64,000 bases of DNA from Prorocentrum cordatum (GCA_963575745.1 CAUYUJ010003931.1:2501-66500); one strand, 5' to 3'; shown: positions 40,686 through 52,271, numbered from the stretch's first letter. The notes: a model not told the origin generated them from the letters alone. A program made the numbers and translations.

Positions 40686-40939
40686 CTCAACCTCCTGCTC
40701 CGCCCCCCGCCCCCCCGCCCCCCCTCTTCGCCCTCGCCCTTCTCTTCGCCCTGTTCCTCTTTCAATTCTCGCCGCTCCTGTCGCTGTCCCTGCGTTATTT
40801 TTCATGTTCCTCCTCCGACTTCCCCCCGCCCACCCCCTCCCCCTACCTGCCCCCCGCCGCCCTCCAGGCCCCCCGCTAGCGCAGCGCCCGACGCCGGGCA
40901 TATTGCGCGCCCCAGGCCCCCCATGCATCGCGCCCCTGC

Positions 40940-41436
40940 AGGTCGCGATCGCGCATGGGCGGTTGCCTCCGTCATTCAGGCTGCGCAGATCGCCCGCGCC
41001 GTCGGGGAATTGGACGTCCGCCTTCTCGAGGCTGACGTCGATGCGAATTAGGGCGCTAATCCATTTAGTTGTTGTCATATTACCGCCCAGCGTCTTCTCG
41101 TCGAAAATAACAGTCGCGCGCGCGTCCAAAATGTCCCAGAGCACTGCCGGCCACAAACGCAACTCATCTGGATTCATGCTGCCATTGACGGTGGAAGTCC
41201 TGGAGATGGTTCCAGTGGATGCCTCAACGACAAGGACTCGCGCCGATATCATACATGATCGCGCCGATTGCCTTGGCCTGCATCTGATTAAAACCACCGG
41301 CCTGCAAGGCCGACGCCACCACTCCGGAACTCCAGAGCAACATGGCGGAGCGAGGGGGGTCGCGATTCGGAAATGGCAAGTGGGAGGAGAAGGAGGAGGT
41401 GGAACACGAGGAGGAGGACAACAGGTTCGCCACCAC
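40940..41436 (-). pseudogene. Unrecognised minus-strand coding fragment, one frameshift
   Basis: The first part, after a short hydrophobic run, reads SAMLLWSSGVVASALQAGGF then NQMQAKAIGAIMYDIGA, ending at a stop at 41,224. The frame continues one base over from about 41,240 as VLVVEASTGTISRTSTVNGS then MNPDELRLWPAVLWDILDAR and GGNMTTTKWISALIRIDVSL. The single shift suggests decay, an assembly error, or a programmed shift. The family is not recognised. It sits in line with the 41.6-42.1 kb fragment. Confidence 0.45.
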
Positions 41437-41574
41437 TCGGCGTCGCCTCGAAGTGGCCAGCAGGCACGCGGGATAGAAGGCAGGAAGCTCACGTCGACCT
41501 TGCGCTTCTTGTTATTGTCACTGTCATCAGTGCCATCCGTCATGTCAGTCAGCTCGACTGAACCACTTGCTCGG

Positions 41575-42141
41575 TCAATGCCCTTCCCTTGCACCGAATG
41601 CGTGAACGGGTTCGCCATCGCTGTTGCAGCGGGGGCTGGCATCTTGCATGGCGTCGAACTCCGCGCTGGCACCGCCCGACCCAACTTTGCCCCAGAACCC
41701 CCTGCGCGACTTGAAGTGGCGTTTCGTGTGCATCTTGGTTTTCTGACCATCGCGCAATGAATCATACTCCATCTCCAATGTCTGCTTGAAGAGCTTCTGC
41801 CTCGCGGCAGTCCTAGCGGCCCAGCAATCAGGTTTCTCCAAATATGGTCGGACGTCCTCTCGCCTACCATCTGGATTAAGAACCAGCTTCTTCGCGGACT
41901 CCTCAAACGTCGCGGCGTTTCCCTTCAGCTGCAAACGATGGGCGCGAACGGCGTTCCATGCTTCCCCCGAAAGCTTGACACCTTGCCACTCTTTAACGAT
42001 CGCGTCTGAGGTCCGGCGCAAGAAGCAGTCGTCCGTGCTGTCGGCGTGCACAGCTACGTCTCTGTCAACGAGCACGCTAGCAGCACTGTCCACATCGGCC
42101 ACGATGCCAGCTGCCGCCATGGCCCGATCAGCCCACCAGCT
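41575..42141 (-). CDS. Long exon of unrecognised minus-strand gene
   Basis: After a splice-like acceptor (TTCTTATTTCCAG) an open frame of about 185 codons runs to a stop at 41,575: SWWADRAMAAAGIVADVDSA, CFLRRTSDAIVKEWQGVKLS, EDVRPYLEKPDCWAARTAAR, KRHFKSRRGFWGKVGSGGAS. It is rich in charged residues, with helical stretches. Near 41,650 another frame takes over (ANPFTHSVQGKGIDRASGSV then a KKRK basic patch), so the end is uncertain. Codon bias is milder than in the TPR exons. It may belong to a mobile element. No known domain was seen. Confidence 0.5.
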   Translation of the reverse strand, partial: SWWADRAMAAAGIVADVDSAASVLVDRDVAVHADSTDDCFLRRTSDAIVKEWQGVKLSGEAWNAVRAHRLQLKGNAATFEESAKKLVLNPDGRREDVRPYLEKPDCWAARTAARQKLFKQTLEMEYDSLRDGQKTKMHTKRHFKSRRGFWGKVGSGGASAEFDAMQDASPRCNSDGEPVHAFGAREGH

Positions 42142-42800
42142 CTGGAAATAAGAACAACTGCACTTAGTCGCATCGGTGGCAGCGCAAGAGGCATCAACTG
42201 GCCAGAGTCCAATGGATAACGGATACCCCAGACTGTCACGGAACAGAGGGACCCTGAATAGCGGGGGGGGGGGGGGGGGAACTGCGCGGTGCGGCGCGGC
42301 GGGGCACGGCAGCGCCATGTGACGTGACGCGGCGCCGCGCGGACGGCAACGCGCAGCGCATGGCGCGGTGCCGTGGCACAGCCCGAGCAGTAAGACACGG
42401 AGTAATGTTCGGTTGATTGCTCTAGAAACGAAGCGGCCACATGGGGCCCCCTACCGCATTAGCAGTCTGATGTTGCACGGCGTTGCATGCCCCGGAGGGG
42501 GTCGGACATCTTGATTCGTCGCGCGCAACGTTTACGTCGTCATCATCATCAACGGCATCGCCACCACCATCAGCATCCGCACACCACCACACCAGCATCA
42601 CCAGCATCGCCATCACCATCATCATCATTCAACTCAGCACCTTGATAAGCATGGCCGTCGCGATCACACTCGCACTCATCATTACCGTTATCATATCTAC
42701 CACCAAGTTCATCATCACTTGTTTCGTCCACATCACCACTACACTCATCATCGCTTCCGTCGTCATGTCCTCGTCATCGTTGTCAAGGCTTCGCGGCGTT
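42142..42800. other. Stretch with poly-G run and CAT repeats
   Basis: A run of G at about 42,260-42,278, then a GCGCGG-rich stretch, then (ATC)/(CAT) imperfect repeats at 42,540-42,760. No gene. Confidence 0.45.
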
Positions 42801-42859
42801 GGAGTCTCGGTGGGCCGATGAACCGGTGAGCAGTCCAATGCGCTGCGCCGAAGGCGTTG

Positions 42860-43060
42860 CAATGCGCCCCCCCACCCTCTCTGCCGACGATGCTCGAGCG
42901 ATGGTGCAGGCAGCGCGGGGGAGATGCAGCCGCGAGCCAAACGGCGCCTGGGCCACTTTTGCGCAGGCCCTACACTGGACCGCCCCAGAGCACGGCCATG
43001 GGCCACCTCGCAGGCAACCCGGGAAGGACCAGGCAACAGCGGTTTCGCACCCCCATACCC
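42860..43060 (+). other. Possible plus-strand exon
   Basis: The plus frame AMRPPTLSADDARAMVQAAR then GAWATFAQALHWTAPEHGHG has GC-rich third positions, but the ends are not clear and the opposite strand is also open. Too weak to call a gene. Confidence 0.25.
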
Positions 43061-43429
43061 AGGTGGAGATGCTGATGACGATAACGGCGCTGTGCATGAG
43101 AAAAAGTGAAGATTATTTGAGCTTGGACGGGCGTTGGTGCGACTGTCACATGGTGATGAGATGTGTTATATGCGTTTTTCCTAGCTCCGCTGCCCCGCAG
43201 AGCTTGCCGCCGTCGCTACGAAAAGTGTCGCCCCGAAATGAAGCCGGCCGACGGCCGCCCTCAGACGGCCGCTCCCGCAAATCCGGGCACGGCAACTCCA
43301 AGCTCCAAACAAATCTCTGGGCACGACGCAAGAACGTGCTGCGCGCGTCCTGAGGGCCACCGCTCTGGCCCGACTCCGAGTCCGACGCCTCGTTGCCGAT
43401 CTGGTCCTTTACCTGCTGCTAGCGGCCGG

Positions 43430-43700
43430 CATTCGCGAAACTGTTCGCCCGATCGTTCGCGGGCGCGCCCGGATGAGCCCCTCGGGCCGCGCAGCGCCGC
43501 GCGCATAGCGCTCGCGCGGTGCTGGGCCAACCTCGCCTGAAGCGTCGCTTGGAACCTGCGCCTGAACCGTCTCTCCACCCGCTTTTTGATCACGCGGTGC
43601 AGGCAATCCTTGGTGTATCTGGGGTAGCGGGGCGGCGTCCCCGCCGCAGCTTCCGGCGGCGCGAACGAACGTGGACCTGAGATGTGGCCGTTCGACGACG
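43430..43700 (-). CDS. Possible minus-strand exon, basic protein
   Basis: The minus frame includes PRYTKDCLHRVIKKRVERRF then RRRFQATLQARLAQHRASAM, with GC-rich third positions over about 85 codons. It is strongly basic and helical. The boundaries are not fixed. It lies upstream of the 42.1-kb exon on the same strand. The family is not recognised. Confidence 0.3.
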
Positions 43701-44079
43701 CCGTCCTCGCGGGGCGTTGGCTGGTTGCCCCCGCAGCGCTGCAAGCTTGAGCCAGCGCGCCAACGCCCTCTCGCGTTGTTGGTGATTGCGCTATTGTTTT
43801 GCTATTGCTGGCATTTTCTATTGTGACCGCGCGCGATGTACATATTGGCATTCGTATGCTGACCATTGCGGTGCCTGTGCGCCTGCGCGTTTGGACGCAG
43901 GGTGTCTTCGATGATGCGGGAAACTTGCGACTCGCGACCGAAATGGTCGGTTTTGACATCGGAAATGCGTCGGGGGAGCAAGTTTCACACGTTCGTCGAG
44001 CACGACAAAGCTCACGCTGGCTTATGTTCGTAAACACGATACTTCTACAACATGCCACCGTCTTTGATTGGAACATCAT

Positions 44080-45020
44080 GGAATGACCACATGGGGGTGC
44101 TAGGACTCCTCATGTAAACGTTATGGGGCCCCCAGGACGCCTATCTGGGCGCCCAGGGGCCCCGAGAGACATCTGAAATGCCCCCCCCCCCCCCCCCCCC
44201 GCGCCCCCCCCCGCGATCGCCCGCCAAGGTCCTTGCGACTCCCCTCAGGCAAAACAAACAATGTATAAGGAGCCCGCGTGGTGGCCCATGGGGCCGCCAG
44301 AATATCGAGGAGCTGTTCGTGCTTTTGTGCGGGCGTTTGAACCATCCTTCGCATAAGCGCGTGAATTTTCAGAAATGCACTGAGCCAGATTGCGGGTTTG
44401 CGAATCATGTCTGGAGCTTCCGAAGGCAATTCGAGGGCCCCCCCCGCCGGGGGTCTCAAGGGGCTCATCGGTAACCTTAGAGAGGCCCACGGCCCCTTCA
44501 GATAATCGCAGGGGGCCCCTAAGGACGAACCCGAAGCCTTAACTGCCCCCCGAGGGGCCCGCGGCAGTTTCGACGGGGCGCAGGGCCCCCATCAAATCCC
44601 CAGTTCCACTTCGAGTTCCCCGGGGGATGTTTCAGGATCGTCAAAAGATTGCGTCAGTTACCCTTAGGATGCAGATTGGTCTTTTCGGGGCGCCGCGCCG
44701 ATGCGATATGATGTCGCGCGTTTCCTTCGAGAGTTACAATGCGTCAGGGAACTATCCAATTTCCGAGGGTGCCCCAAGGAATACCTGCATCCCCCGTGGG
44801 CCCTGTGAAGTGATGTCGCAATCCTAGGGGGCCCCCCGCGGGGCACCTGCGGGGTCCTCCTGGCGGGCCCAGAAGACGCCCCCAGAGCGCACAGGTACAT
44901 GCAACGGACCCCCAACGAACCTGACCGATGTTCAGAAGGGCCTTATAGGAACCTCCACCAACAAAAAAAGACCCCGAAGGCCGAGGCCTGTCATTTACTT
45001 GTCCTGTAGACGTTCGGGCA
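44080..45020. repeat. GGGGCCCC-rich degenerate stretch
   Basis: A GC-rich stretch with many GGGGCCCCC / GGGGGCCC words (44,120-44,170; 44,430-44,600; 44,825-44,870) and a 20-bp C run (44,179-44,200). It looks like decayed tandem sequence. No gene. Confidence 0.4.
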
Positions 45021-45021
45021 A

Positions 45022-46590
45022 ATGCCCGGGGGCTGGTTCGGGCCCATTTCCCCCGGAAGGATGAGCACCAGTCGTCGGGCCTCGAGGCGGCCTGGGCGCG
45101 TTGAAGATCACCCCTTTCGGGCCCGAGATTTTGATCAAGAGTTCGAAGCGTTTCGCGAGGTGGGGGGCGGTTCCATCGGGGGCCTGGCGCGCGCCATCAG
45201 CTGCCCTGCGGATGGCAGGGGGGGGCCCGCGGATTTCGCGCGAAACCCGAAGGGCGCCAGGGGGAGCCTCGTGGGCGCTCCTCGACGCATTCGGGACTTC
45301 TTCAAGGTCCGCATGATCGCCGAAAGAAGCCGGCGCGAGCTTCAATGGCCCCCCGAGGGCCCATCGCTGTCCATTTGCGAATTGTTTCGCCCCCCGCGGG
45401 CCCGCAGGGGATGGGGGTGGGGCGGGGGGGGGGGGTCGCCAGACAGTGGCACGCGTTGGTCTGAGGAGCCCGCGAAACATACCCTGTGCTCGAACGCGGC
45501 CGCCCCCGTCCACCTGCAGCTCGTTGGCGCGCGTCTAGCGGCCGTGGCTGGCGTGGCCGATCGGGGCCGCGCGGCGCGCCGCGTCTGGCGCGCCGACGAA
45601 AGCGCCCTGATCGCATGGGGCCGTGCTTCCGTTTCGCGGGCGGCCCGACGCCCCGCGGCGCCAGGGGGTCGGTCTCTTCGGCCGTCGGGCGATTGCGGGC
45701 ATGCGAGCCCAATTCTCGGTCTGCTGGAAGCCGATAGCCACGTGCGCGCGCGGCGCCGCCCTCGACGCATCTGGGCGCGCCTGGAGCCTTTGCGGAACTT
45801 GCCGTTGGTGTCGGGGCATGCGCGGCTGCGGCAGCTGATGTTGCTCGCCAGCTCGTGCGCTCGCGCGCAAGCGTTTCGGTCGGGCGAAGGCCAGGCCGCC
45901 TCTCGCGAGTCATTCTCCAAACGCATCCGCAGCGCGATGGATTTCGCAGGCCGCGCTGGTGGACGTTTGAATGACCTCGGATTCGTTCAGGGGCGGTTGG
46001 CGGCACATGCAAGACATTTGGCTGCGGTTTACATTGGCGCATTGCACTTTCCAGGTTGCCCCGCGACGCAATGGGCGTTGCAAACGGATGGGCGACTCGG
46101 GTTGTTAACGACTGTTCAAATCAGGTCCCCAGTAGTCGGCCATCGCATTCTGTTGGCCTATGGTCGGTCGCCAGCCGCATCGGGGCAGCCGATCATAACG
46201 CAGTGGCGCCCGCGGCAGGGGGGGGGCGGGGCGCTCGGCGACGACGCCGCCGCCCTCGGCGCTCGAGCCCCTGCGCCGCGGGATAGGCGCCGCCCGCCGC
46301 GCCCCTTTCCACGAAGCGCGCGGCACCTCGAGGGCCGCCCGCGCAGACGCCCCGTTCGCCTCGGCGATGGCGGCCCGCTCTCGCGGGGCCTTCGCGGGGA
46401 AACCCCGCGCGCGGGGCGTTGCGCGGCGCCGGCTGCCCCCCCGCGCGCGCGCCGCGCGGCGCGGGCGAGTTCGGCGCACTGCGGAGCTGGATCGAGACGC
46501 TGCGCGGCGGCCGTCGCAGCCAGATGCAGACGCGGACCTGCCGGCGAAACGCGTCGCACACTTTCGAAACCTGTCTGGCGCAAGGTCTAG
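45022..46590 (+). other. Long GC-rich open frame, not supported as a gene
   Basis: A plus frame of 522 codons is open, but GC is about 65-75% and the other strand is also open for over 200 codons in more than one frame. The most protein-like part is plus LRQLMLLASSCARAQAFRSG to NDLGFVQGRLAAHARHLAAV (45,820-46,030). There is no domain, no splice context and no clear codon bias. Either strand could hold decayed coding sequence. Confidence 0.25.
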
Positions 46591-46599
46591 CTGCCGCTG

Positions 46600-48285
46600 T
46601 CTTGCACGTCGCGAGCCCGCCCCCGCCCGCCCGCGCGCGCGGCTCCGGCGCGGGCGCCTGCCCGAGGGCTGGCTATCCGCAGAGAGTCCGCCGCGCCCGC
46701 GCTAGTTGCGTTGGGCCGCCCCGGCCATGCCGAGCGCGGACTTGGCCCGTGCGCAGCGTGTCTTCCCGCTTGAAAAGTATACTTGCTTGCGAGATCGCTT
46801 CGTCGTCCTCGCGCTCAATTGCAGTCCGCGCATTGCGTGGTATATGGTCCGACGCTCGCGACTCAACGAATAGCCAATGGTTGCTCCGTTGCGTATTTTC
46901 TATCGTGCCATTGCGATGCCCAATCGGGTCCTGCTCGATCCCTACTCGGTTCATGCTCGGCTCTGACGGGGCCCTTCGCGGCTCCGTTTTCTATTCGTTT
47001 CCTATTCGGTTCCCGTCCCCGAGGTGGGCGTCAAACGCAGATGCGGCAAAATCCACAACCATTTCGCTCAGCGACGCTATGGCCTGGTGTGCTTCGTGCG
47101 ACAGACAACCTTGCAACGCGGATCCATCTGGCAACATTCACTGAGCGACCTTTGCTGCCCATTGCGCAGTCTCTGGCGCATCCAACTCTGCCGTCGGAAC
47201 AAGGCGCCAGCGGCCGAATGCCGCGCCCAATAGCACGGCACCACCTGCCACGTGGGAGTCGCCAGTCTGTCATTGTAGCGCATTCGATATTATCGTCGGC
47301 CAAAGACTCCCAGTTGCAACGATGAGAAACGTTGTCGCGCGTCCGTTGCTCAGGGAGCGTCTCTGCCCCCGTCTGCGCGGTGGAGGAGCAACGACGACAG
47401 CATCATGCGCATCCCCAAAATTAATGTCGGGGCCCAACATTGAACTGCAATTCTAGCTCGCACTCAAGCGAGGCAAACCAGGCATCCTTGAGCCGACATC
47501 GTCAAGGTGTAGTGTGACGCGAGCTTCTAAGTCTGAGTCCTGAGTTGTGTATTGTCGCGTTGTGTCATGCTGTCTGTGTGCTAAGTTGCGTCTTGTCGCT
47601 TTGTGTTATGATGTGTGAGTCTCGACTTGCTCTATAAGCTACCCTGTCTGAGTTCTAATGCGCGCCCCGTCAGGGTGCATCATATTTCTATCGTTCGACA
47701 TCGCCCCCCCCCCCCGCCCCCCCCGCGCCCCGCGGCGTGCTGACGGCCGTGTATTGTATTGTCTTCTCACGCGTGGTATCGTAGCGTTATCCCCTCTTCC
47801 TCGCGTCCCTCCGCCGCCCCTTCTCGTCTAGATGATCTCACGATCGCGGGGCCAGTGCTGCGTCCGAAGTGGATTGCCCCATTTGTTGCGTCATGCTGGC
47901 GCGCGCGTTCTGTCGTCGTCGTCTCCCCGCTCGCATGCGGCGGTAGCGTTTGCTCTGCCTTGTTGGGTGCTGAACACCAGCGCACAAGCGGTCATTGCTA
48001 CAACGCCTTAACTAATACTAGTGCTGTTCAGAAGGCCTCAAGGATGGGCGCGGCAAATGCGACCGCGCGGCGGCCGCGCCAAAGCGCGCCGGCACCAGGG
48101 GGCGGCCCGCGTTCGCTATGGAAGGAAGAGGATAAGGAGGGGAGGGGCGAGGATGACGGCCCGAGGGATGATGTGAAATCTCCCGCATTGGAAATGGAGC
48201 CAAATCTGCGGGCCCGACAAGGCACGAGCGCAGAGCGCGGGGGGCTAGGGCGGGGAAGGGGGCGCGCGACCCCGCGGGGTCCTTA
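46600..48285. other. Stretch without a supported gene
   Basis: It contains an open minus frame near 46,673-46,954 (GTIENTQRSNHWLFVESRAS) without codon bias, two copies of a TTGTCGC(G/T)TTGTGT(C/T)ATG line near 47,550-47,610, and a C run at 47,706-47,730. Nothing further is recognised. Confidence 0.35.
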
Positions 48286-48640
48286 GTGGGCAGTGAACGC
48301 CCTAGGCGGCTGTCTTGGCAATGCTGGCAGCGACGTTCGCGCCGGCAACGGCACGGCCGGCGCGCGCGCGCCGATGCCGACTGCGCCGACGACGACGACG
48401 GCGCCCTCGCGTCGACGATGAAATTGTTGGGAAGAGTTCGACATGCGCGCGGGGCCAACGCGCGAGAGCTGCCCGCGCATTATTTTACGGCGCAGATCGC
48501 GCCCACCCAGCACGCGCGCAAGGGCGCGCGAATGATGTCGGCATGCGGCGCCAGAGGCCTGTTTGGCAGATATCAATGAAAATATTGGAATCGCCTATGT
48601 TATTCCCCCTAAGAATTCGCAAGAGCGGGTGCGCGCTTTA
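48286..48640 (+). repeat. Module M3-like repeat copy
   Basis: It follows 36,170-36,480 closely in order: GGCACGGCC/GGCGCC, CGTCGACGATGAA, GAGTTCGACATGCGCGCG, then GCGCGCGAATGATGTCGGCA and AGAGGCC(T/C)GT(T/C)TGGCAGA. It is a dispersed copy of the 35-39 kb repeat family and lies just before the satellite at 48,653. Confidence 0.6.
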
Positions 48641-48652
48641 TTTTTCCCCCCC

Positions 48653-50265
48653 AACCATCCTGTGGTGTTGGGCCCTCGTTTTGAAGAGACGTCGCCCCGC
48701 GTTTCTCCTCCTCCTCCTCCTCCTCCTCCTCTCCTCTCCTCCTCACCCTCCTCCTCTTCTCCTCCCTGCGTTTCGCCCGCCCGGTACATCGTTTCGTGGC
48801 CCCATAGGGAGCTCCAGTGAAGGCTCCAATGGCAGCGTTCGCATGGCGGCCCCGCCCCATTTCGGCGCACCCCTCGCGAGGATCGTGGCCCCATACGGAG
48901 CTCCACCGAGGGTTCCAGTGGCAGCGTTCGCATGGCGGCCCCGCCCCATGTCGGCGCACCCCTCACGAGGATCGTGGCCCCATAGGGAGCTCCGCCGAAG
49001 GCCCCAATGGCAGCGTTCGCGTGGCGGCCCCGGGCCAATTCGGCACACCCCTCACGAAGATCGTGGCCCCATAGGGAGCTCCACCGAAGGCTCCAGTGGC
49101 TGCGTTCGCACGTGGGCCCCGCCCAATTTTGGCGCACCCCTCGCGAGGATCGTGGCCCCATAGGGAGCGCCACCGAAGGCTCCAGTGGCTGCGTTCGCAC
49201 GGTGGCCCCGCCCCATTCTGGTGCACCCCTTGCGAGGATCGTGGCCCCATAGGGAGCTCCACCGAAGGCCCCAGTGGCAGCGTTCGCATGGCGGCCCCGC
49301 CCCATTTCGGCGCACCCCTCACGAGGATCGTGGCCCCATAGGGTGCTCCACCGAAGGCCCCAATGGCTGCGTTCGCATGTGGGCCCCGCCCCATTTTGGC
49401 GCACCCCTCGCAAGGATCGTGGCCCCGTAGGGAGCTCCACCGAAGGCCCCAGTGGCAGCGTTCGCATGGCGGCCCCGCCCCATTTCGGCGCATCCCTCAC
49501 GAAGATCGTGGCCCCATAGGGAGCTCCACCGAAGGCCCCAGTGGCTGCGTTCGCATGTGGGCCCCGCCCCATTCTGGCGCACCCCTTGACAAGGATCGTG
49601 GCCCCATAAGGAACTCCACCGAAGGCCCCAGTGGCAGCGTTCGCATGGCGGCCCCGCCCCATTTCGGTGCACCCCTCACGAAGATCGTGGCCCCATAGGG
49701 AGCTCCAAGGAAGGCCCCAGTGGCTGCGTTCGCATGTGGGCCCCGCCCAACTTTGGCGCACCCCTCGCGAGGATCGTGGCCCCATAGGGAGCGCCACCGA
49801 AGGCCTCATTGGCAGCGTTCGCATGGCGGCCCCGGGCATTTTCGTCACACCCCTCACAAGGATCGTGGCCCCATAAGGAGCTCCGCCGAAGGCCCCAATG
49901 GCAGCGTTCGCGTGGCGGCCCCGGGCCAATTCGGCACACCCCTCACGAGCATCGTGGCCCCATAGGGAGCTCCACCGAAGGCTCCAGTGGCTGCGTTCGC
50001 ATGGCGGCACCGGGCCCTTTCGGCACACCCCTCACGAGGATCGTGGCCCCATCGGGAGGTCCATCGAAGGCCCCAGTAGCAGGTTTCGCATGGCGGCCTC
50101 GGGCCATTTCGGCACACCCCCCACGAGGATCGTGGCCCCATAGGGAGCTCCACCGAATGCCCCCGGTGGCAGGGTTCGCATGTCGGCCTCGGGCCATGTC
50201 GGCACACCCCTCATGAGGATCGTGGCCCCATAGGGTGCTCCACCGAAGGTACCAATGGCAGTCTC
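48653..50265 (+). repeat. 89-bp satellite with palindromic-element head
   Basis: The first 45 bp (CTGTGGTGTTGGGCCCTCG then TTGAAGAGACGTCGCCCCGC) match the end of the palindromic element at 31,981. After a TCC run come about 16 units of 89 bp (48,791-50,265): CGTGGCCCCATAGGGAGCTC, CACCGAAGGC, CCCAGTGGCAGCGTTCGCAT, GGCGGCCCCGCCCCATTTCG, GCGCACCCCTCACGAGGAT. Units alternate between ATGGCGGCCCC and ATGTGGGCCCC types, hinting at a dimer pattern in part of the array. No second, inverted arm follows; the array stops at a short exon. The 477-codon minus ORF and the 81-codon plus frames are repeat artefacts. Confidence 0.9.
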
Positions 50266-50289
50266 CCTCATGGCTCTCAGAACCCTTTC

Positions 50290-50405
50290 CTGCTTCTGCT
50301 CTTCGGTCAGGGGGACGCCGTCCTCGTGGTCGTCGGCGCCCGCGAAGACGGCCACAAACGTGCCCCAGAGCATGTCGGGCTCCGGCGGGAAGCCGTGGCC
50401 ACATA
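50290..50405 (-). CDS. Short exon abutting the 89-bp satellite
   Basis: The minus frame reads GHGFPPEPDMLWGTFVAVFA then GADDHEDGVPLTEEQKQ, with nearly every third position G or C. It probably ends at AAGCAG before GA, a GA donor as in TPR exon 3. The bias disappears right after that point and the satellite begins 25 bp on. The acceptor side is uncertain (about 50,385-50,405). The acidic HEDGVPLTEEQ part looks like a surface loop and helix start. I do not recognise the protein; neighbouring exons were not found. Confidence 0.55.
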
Positions 50406-50469
50406 AGGAGCGCGGGCGAGGATGGTATTCACAATGACTGTATCCACAATTGCGTATGTTTGGGTCCTT

Positions 50470-50620
50470 CGCCAGGCTAATTTTTTGAAAAAAGATGTTG
50501 CGAAACCTTGCGTGTTTGAACTTGGACATTCGGTTATGAAATCGCTACGAACCCGCCGGTTTTTGGAAGAATTCGGCATGCGCGCGCGACGGCGCGCTCC
50601 CCTCCTCTGGAGTGCGCCGA
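50470..50620 (+). repeat. M3 repeat fragment
   Basis: GTTGCGAAACCTTGCGTGTT, GTTATGAAATCG, then GGCATGCGCGCGCGACGGCG. It matches the 290-bp units at 38,045 and 38,335. Confidence 0.6.
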
Positions 50621-51175
50621 AACAGTGTGTCGCTTGAGAGTGAGCTACAATCGAGCCTGCTTCGACAAGAAAGAACTCGGGGGCACTGGGACAGCTTTTC
50701 GCTGGAGAGTGAAAAACGATCTGGCCGCGAACGGGCCAATGATATACCCCGCGGCGGCTGCCCCTAGAAGTGCGCCAACACAGCGTTTCGCCTGAGAATG
50801 AGCCACAGCCTGGCCGCAACCGGGCCCGTCATTAACCCCCGAGAAGCACGCGAGAGCAATGTTTCGCCTGCGACTGAACCGCAATCTGCTCCTGTTGAAA
50901 GACAGCCCTGGGGCGTCGCAAACCTGTGATATACCTCCTGGCGACTGCCGCTAAGAGCGCGCCACAGCAGCGTTTCGTATAAGAGTGAGCCACAACCTCC
51001 TCTGACGATGGGGAGCTCGACTGCGCCAAAACAGCATCTCGCCGGATAGCGAGCCAAGATCTGACCGCGAACGGGCCCGCGATGCATCCCTTGGCGGCAC
51101 CGTCTTCGAAGTGCGGCAAAGCCGCGTTTCGCTTGAGGGCGTTCTGGTGCGATCAAGATACTTCGAACCCGGCGC
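50600..51175 (+). repeat. Degenerate 80-100-bp tandem repeat
   Basis: Six or seven diverged units, each with GTGCGCC(G/A)A(A/C)ACAG(C/T), GTTTCGC(T/C)TGAGA(G/A)TGAGC and GGCCGC(A/G)A(C/A)CGGGCC. Too diverged to fix an exact period. No gene. Confidence 0.55.
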
Positions 51176-51529
51176 GAGCTCTCCAACACTTGAGCAGCTT
51201 CGGGCTCTACAGCTTTCAAAACAGCGTTCGCGATAGCTCCGCGGCAGCCGCAGGGTCTGAATGTTCATCGCATGTATGTGGCCTCTTCAAGTGGAGCAAC
51301 ACAGACCAGAAGACTCACGTCGCTTGACTAGGTTCCCCATGCCTTGACGTTACTCTTGGCCCAAGAGCAACGCATGCGAACAACAAACCGAATTTCAAAC
51401 CATACATTCTTGGCGGCCGAACAATTTCTTGTCCCAGTTCCTGACAGCCCGTGCGCGGGAGAAACGAAACCATTGGAAGGGCACTCATATGTGCTCAAAC
51501 TCCCTCGAAGGCTAGTCCGCAAGCGTGAG

Positions 51530-51640
51530 AGCCACAACACAGGTCAAGGTAACGGTTTCGGGTTTATTGGGGGCCTCTTGGGTCCTCTTGTGGGCGTCAG
51601 GGGCCTTCTTGGGCTGTCCAATATCTTCCTCCTGCTCTTC
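51530..51640 (-). repeat. TCTTGG/CCAAGA phased repeat, block 5
   Basis: A short block with GGCCTCTTGGGTCCTCTTG and GGCCTTCTTGGGC, the same family as 1,535-1,682. Confidence 0.5.
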
Positions 51641-52270
51641 CTCTTCCTCCAACCTCCTCCTGCATTTGCCCCTTTCCGTCCCCATCATTCGGAAACCCGA
51701 AAATCCAGGACACGTGAAGATCCCCAGCTGTGAAAGAACTAGGCCCTCCCCCCAAAAAACGGAACCGACCTGGTTCAAGGGGTCGGCGGATGCGGTGCAA
51801 GCCTACAGAATTGTCCCCATACTATTGTAACAGTATTGTTGGTTATTCCTCCTGTAGAAAAAAACATGCCCGAGTTAAGGGTACGCTGGCAGAGCACACT
51901 TACCCTGCCATGGTTTGGGTACACGCGGGTTATTGCGCACAGGACGCGCGACAGGACACAAGACTCTTCCGACGGCAACATTGCCTCCAAAACCACAGGA
52001 CACAAGGGTACCCTGCCGAAGCCGCGACCGCGGTTACCCGCGGCCGACCCGCAACCCCGCGACGGGCGGCGCACCAGACAGGACGCCAAGGGTATCCGAC
52101 AGGACGGTTTTGAGGACAGAGAGGTGGCGCCTGAGCGCACCCCAGGAGTCCCCGGCCATGGCCAGGGCGGGGCCGGCGCCGCCGGAGCCACAGGGGGCAG
52201 CGTGCAGAGCCTGACGCGCGCCCGGCGGGCGGTGGGCGGGGGGAAAAGGCGCGAGGGTGGGGGTAGAGAC
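51640..52270. other. Stretch without a supported gene
   Basis: Mixed sequence; a GC-rich part at 52,040-52,240 is open on the plus strand but lacks domain or splice support. Confidence 0.35.
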
Positions 52271-52271
52271 G

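Noticed and set aside
45022-46590. 522-codon plus ORF as a gene
   Set aside because: The region is 65-75% GC and both strands are open over hundreds of codons; no domain, no splice sites, no clear codon bias. Kept only as a low-confidence region.
48595-50028. 477-codon minus ORF
   Set aside because: It spans the 89-bp satellite. The repeated peptide changes frame with each unit and no start or splice context exists.
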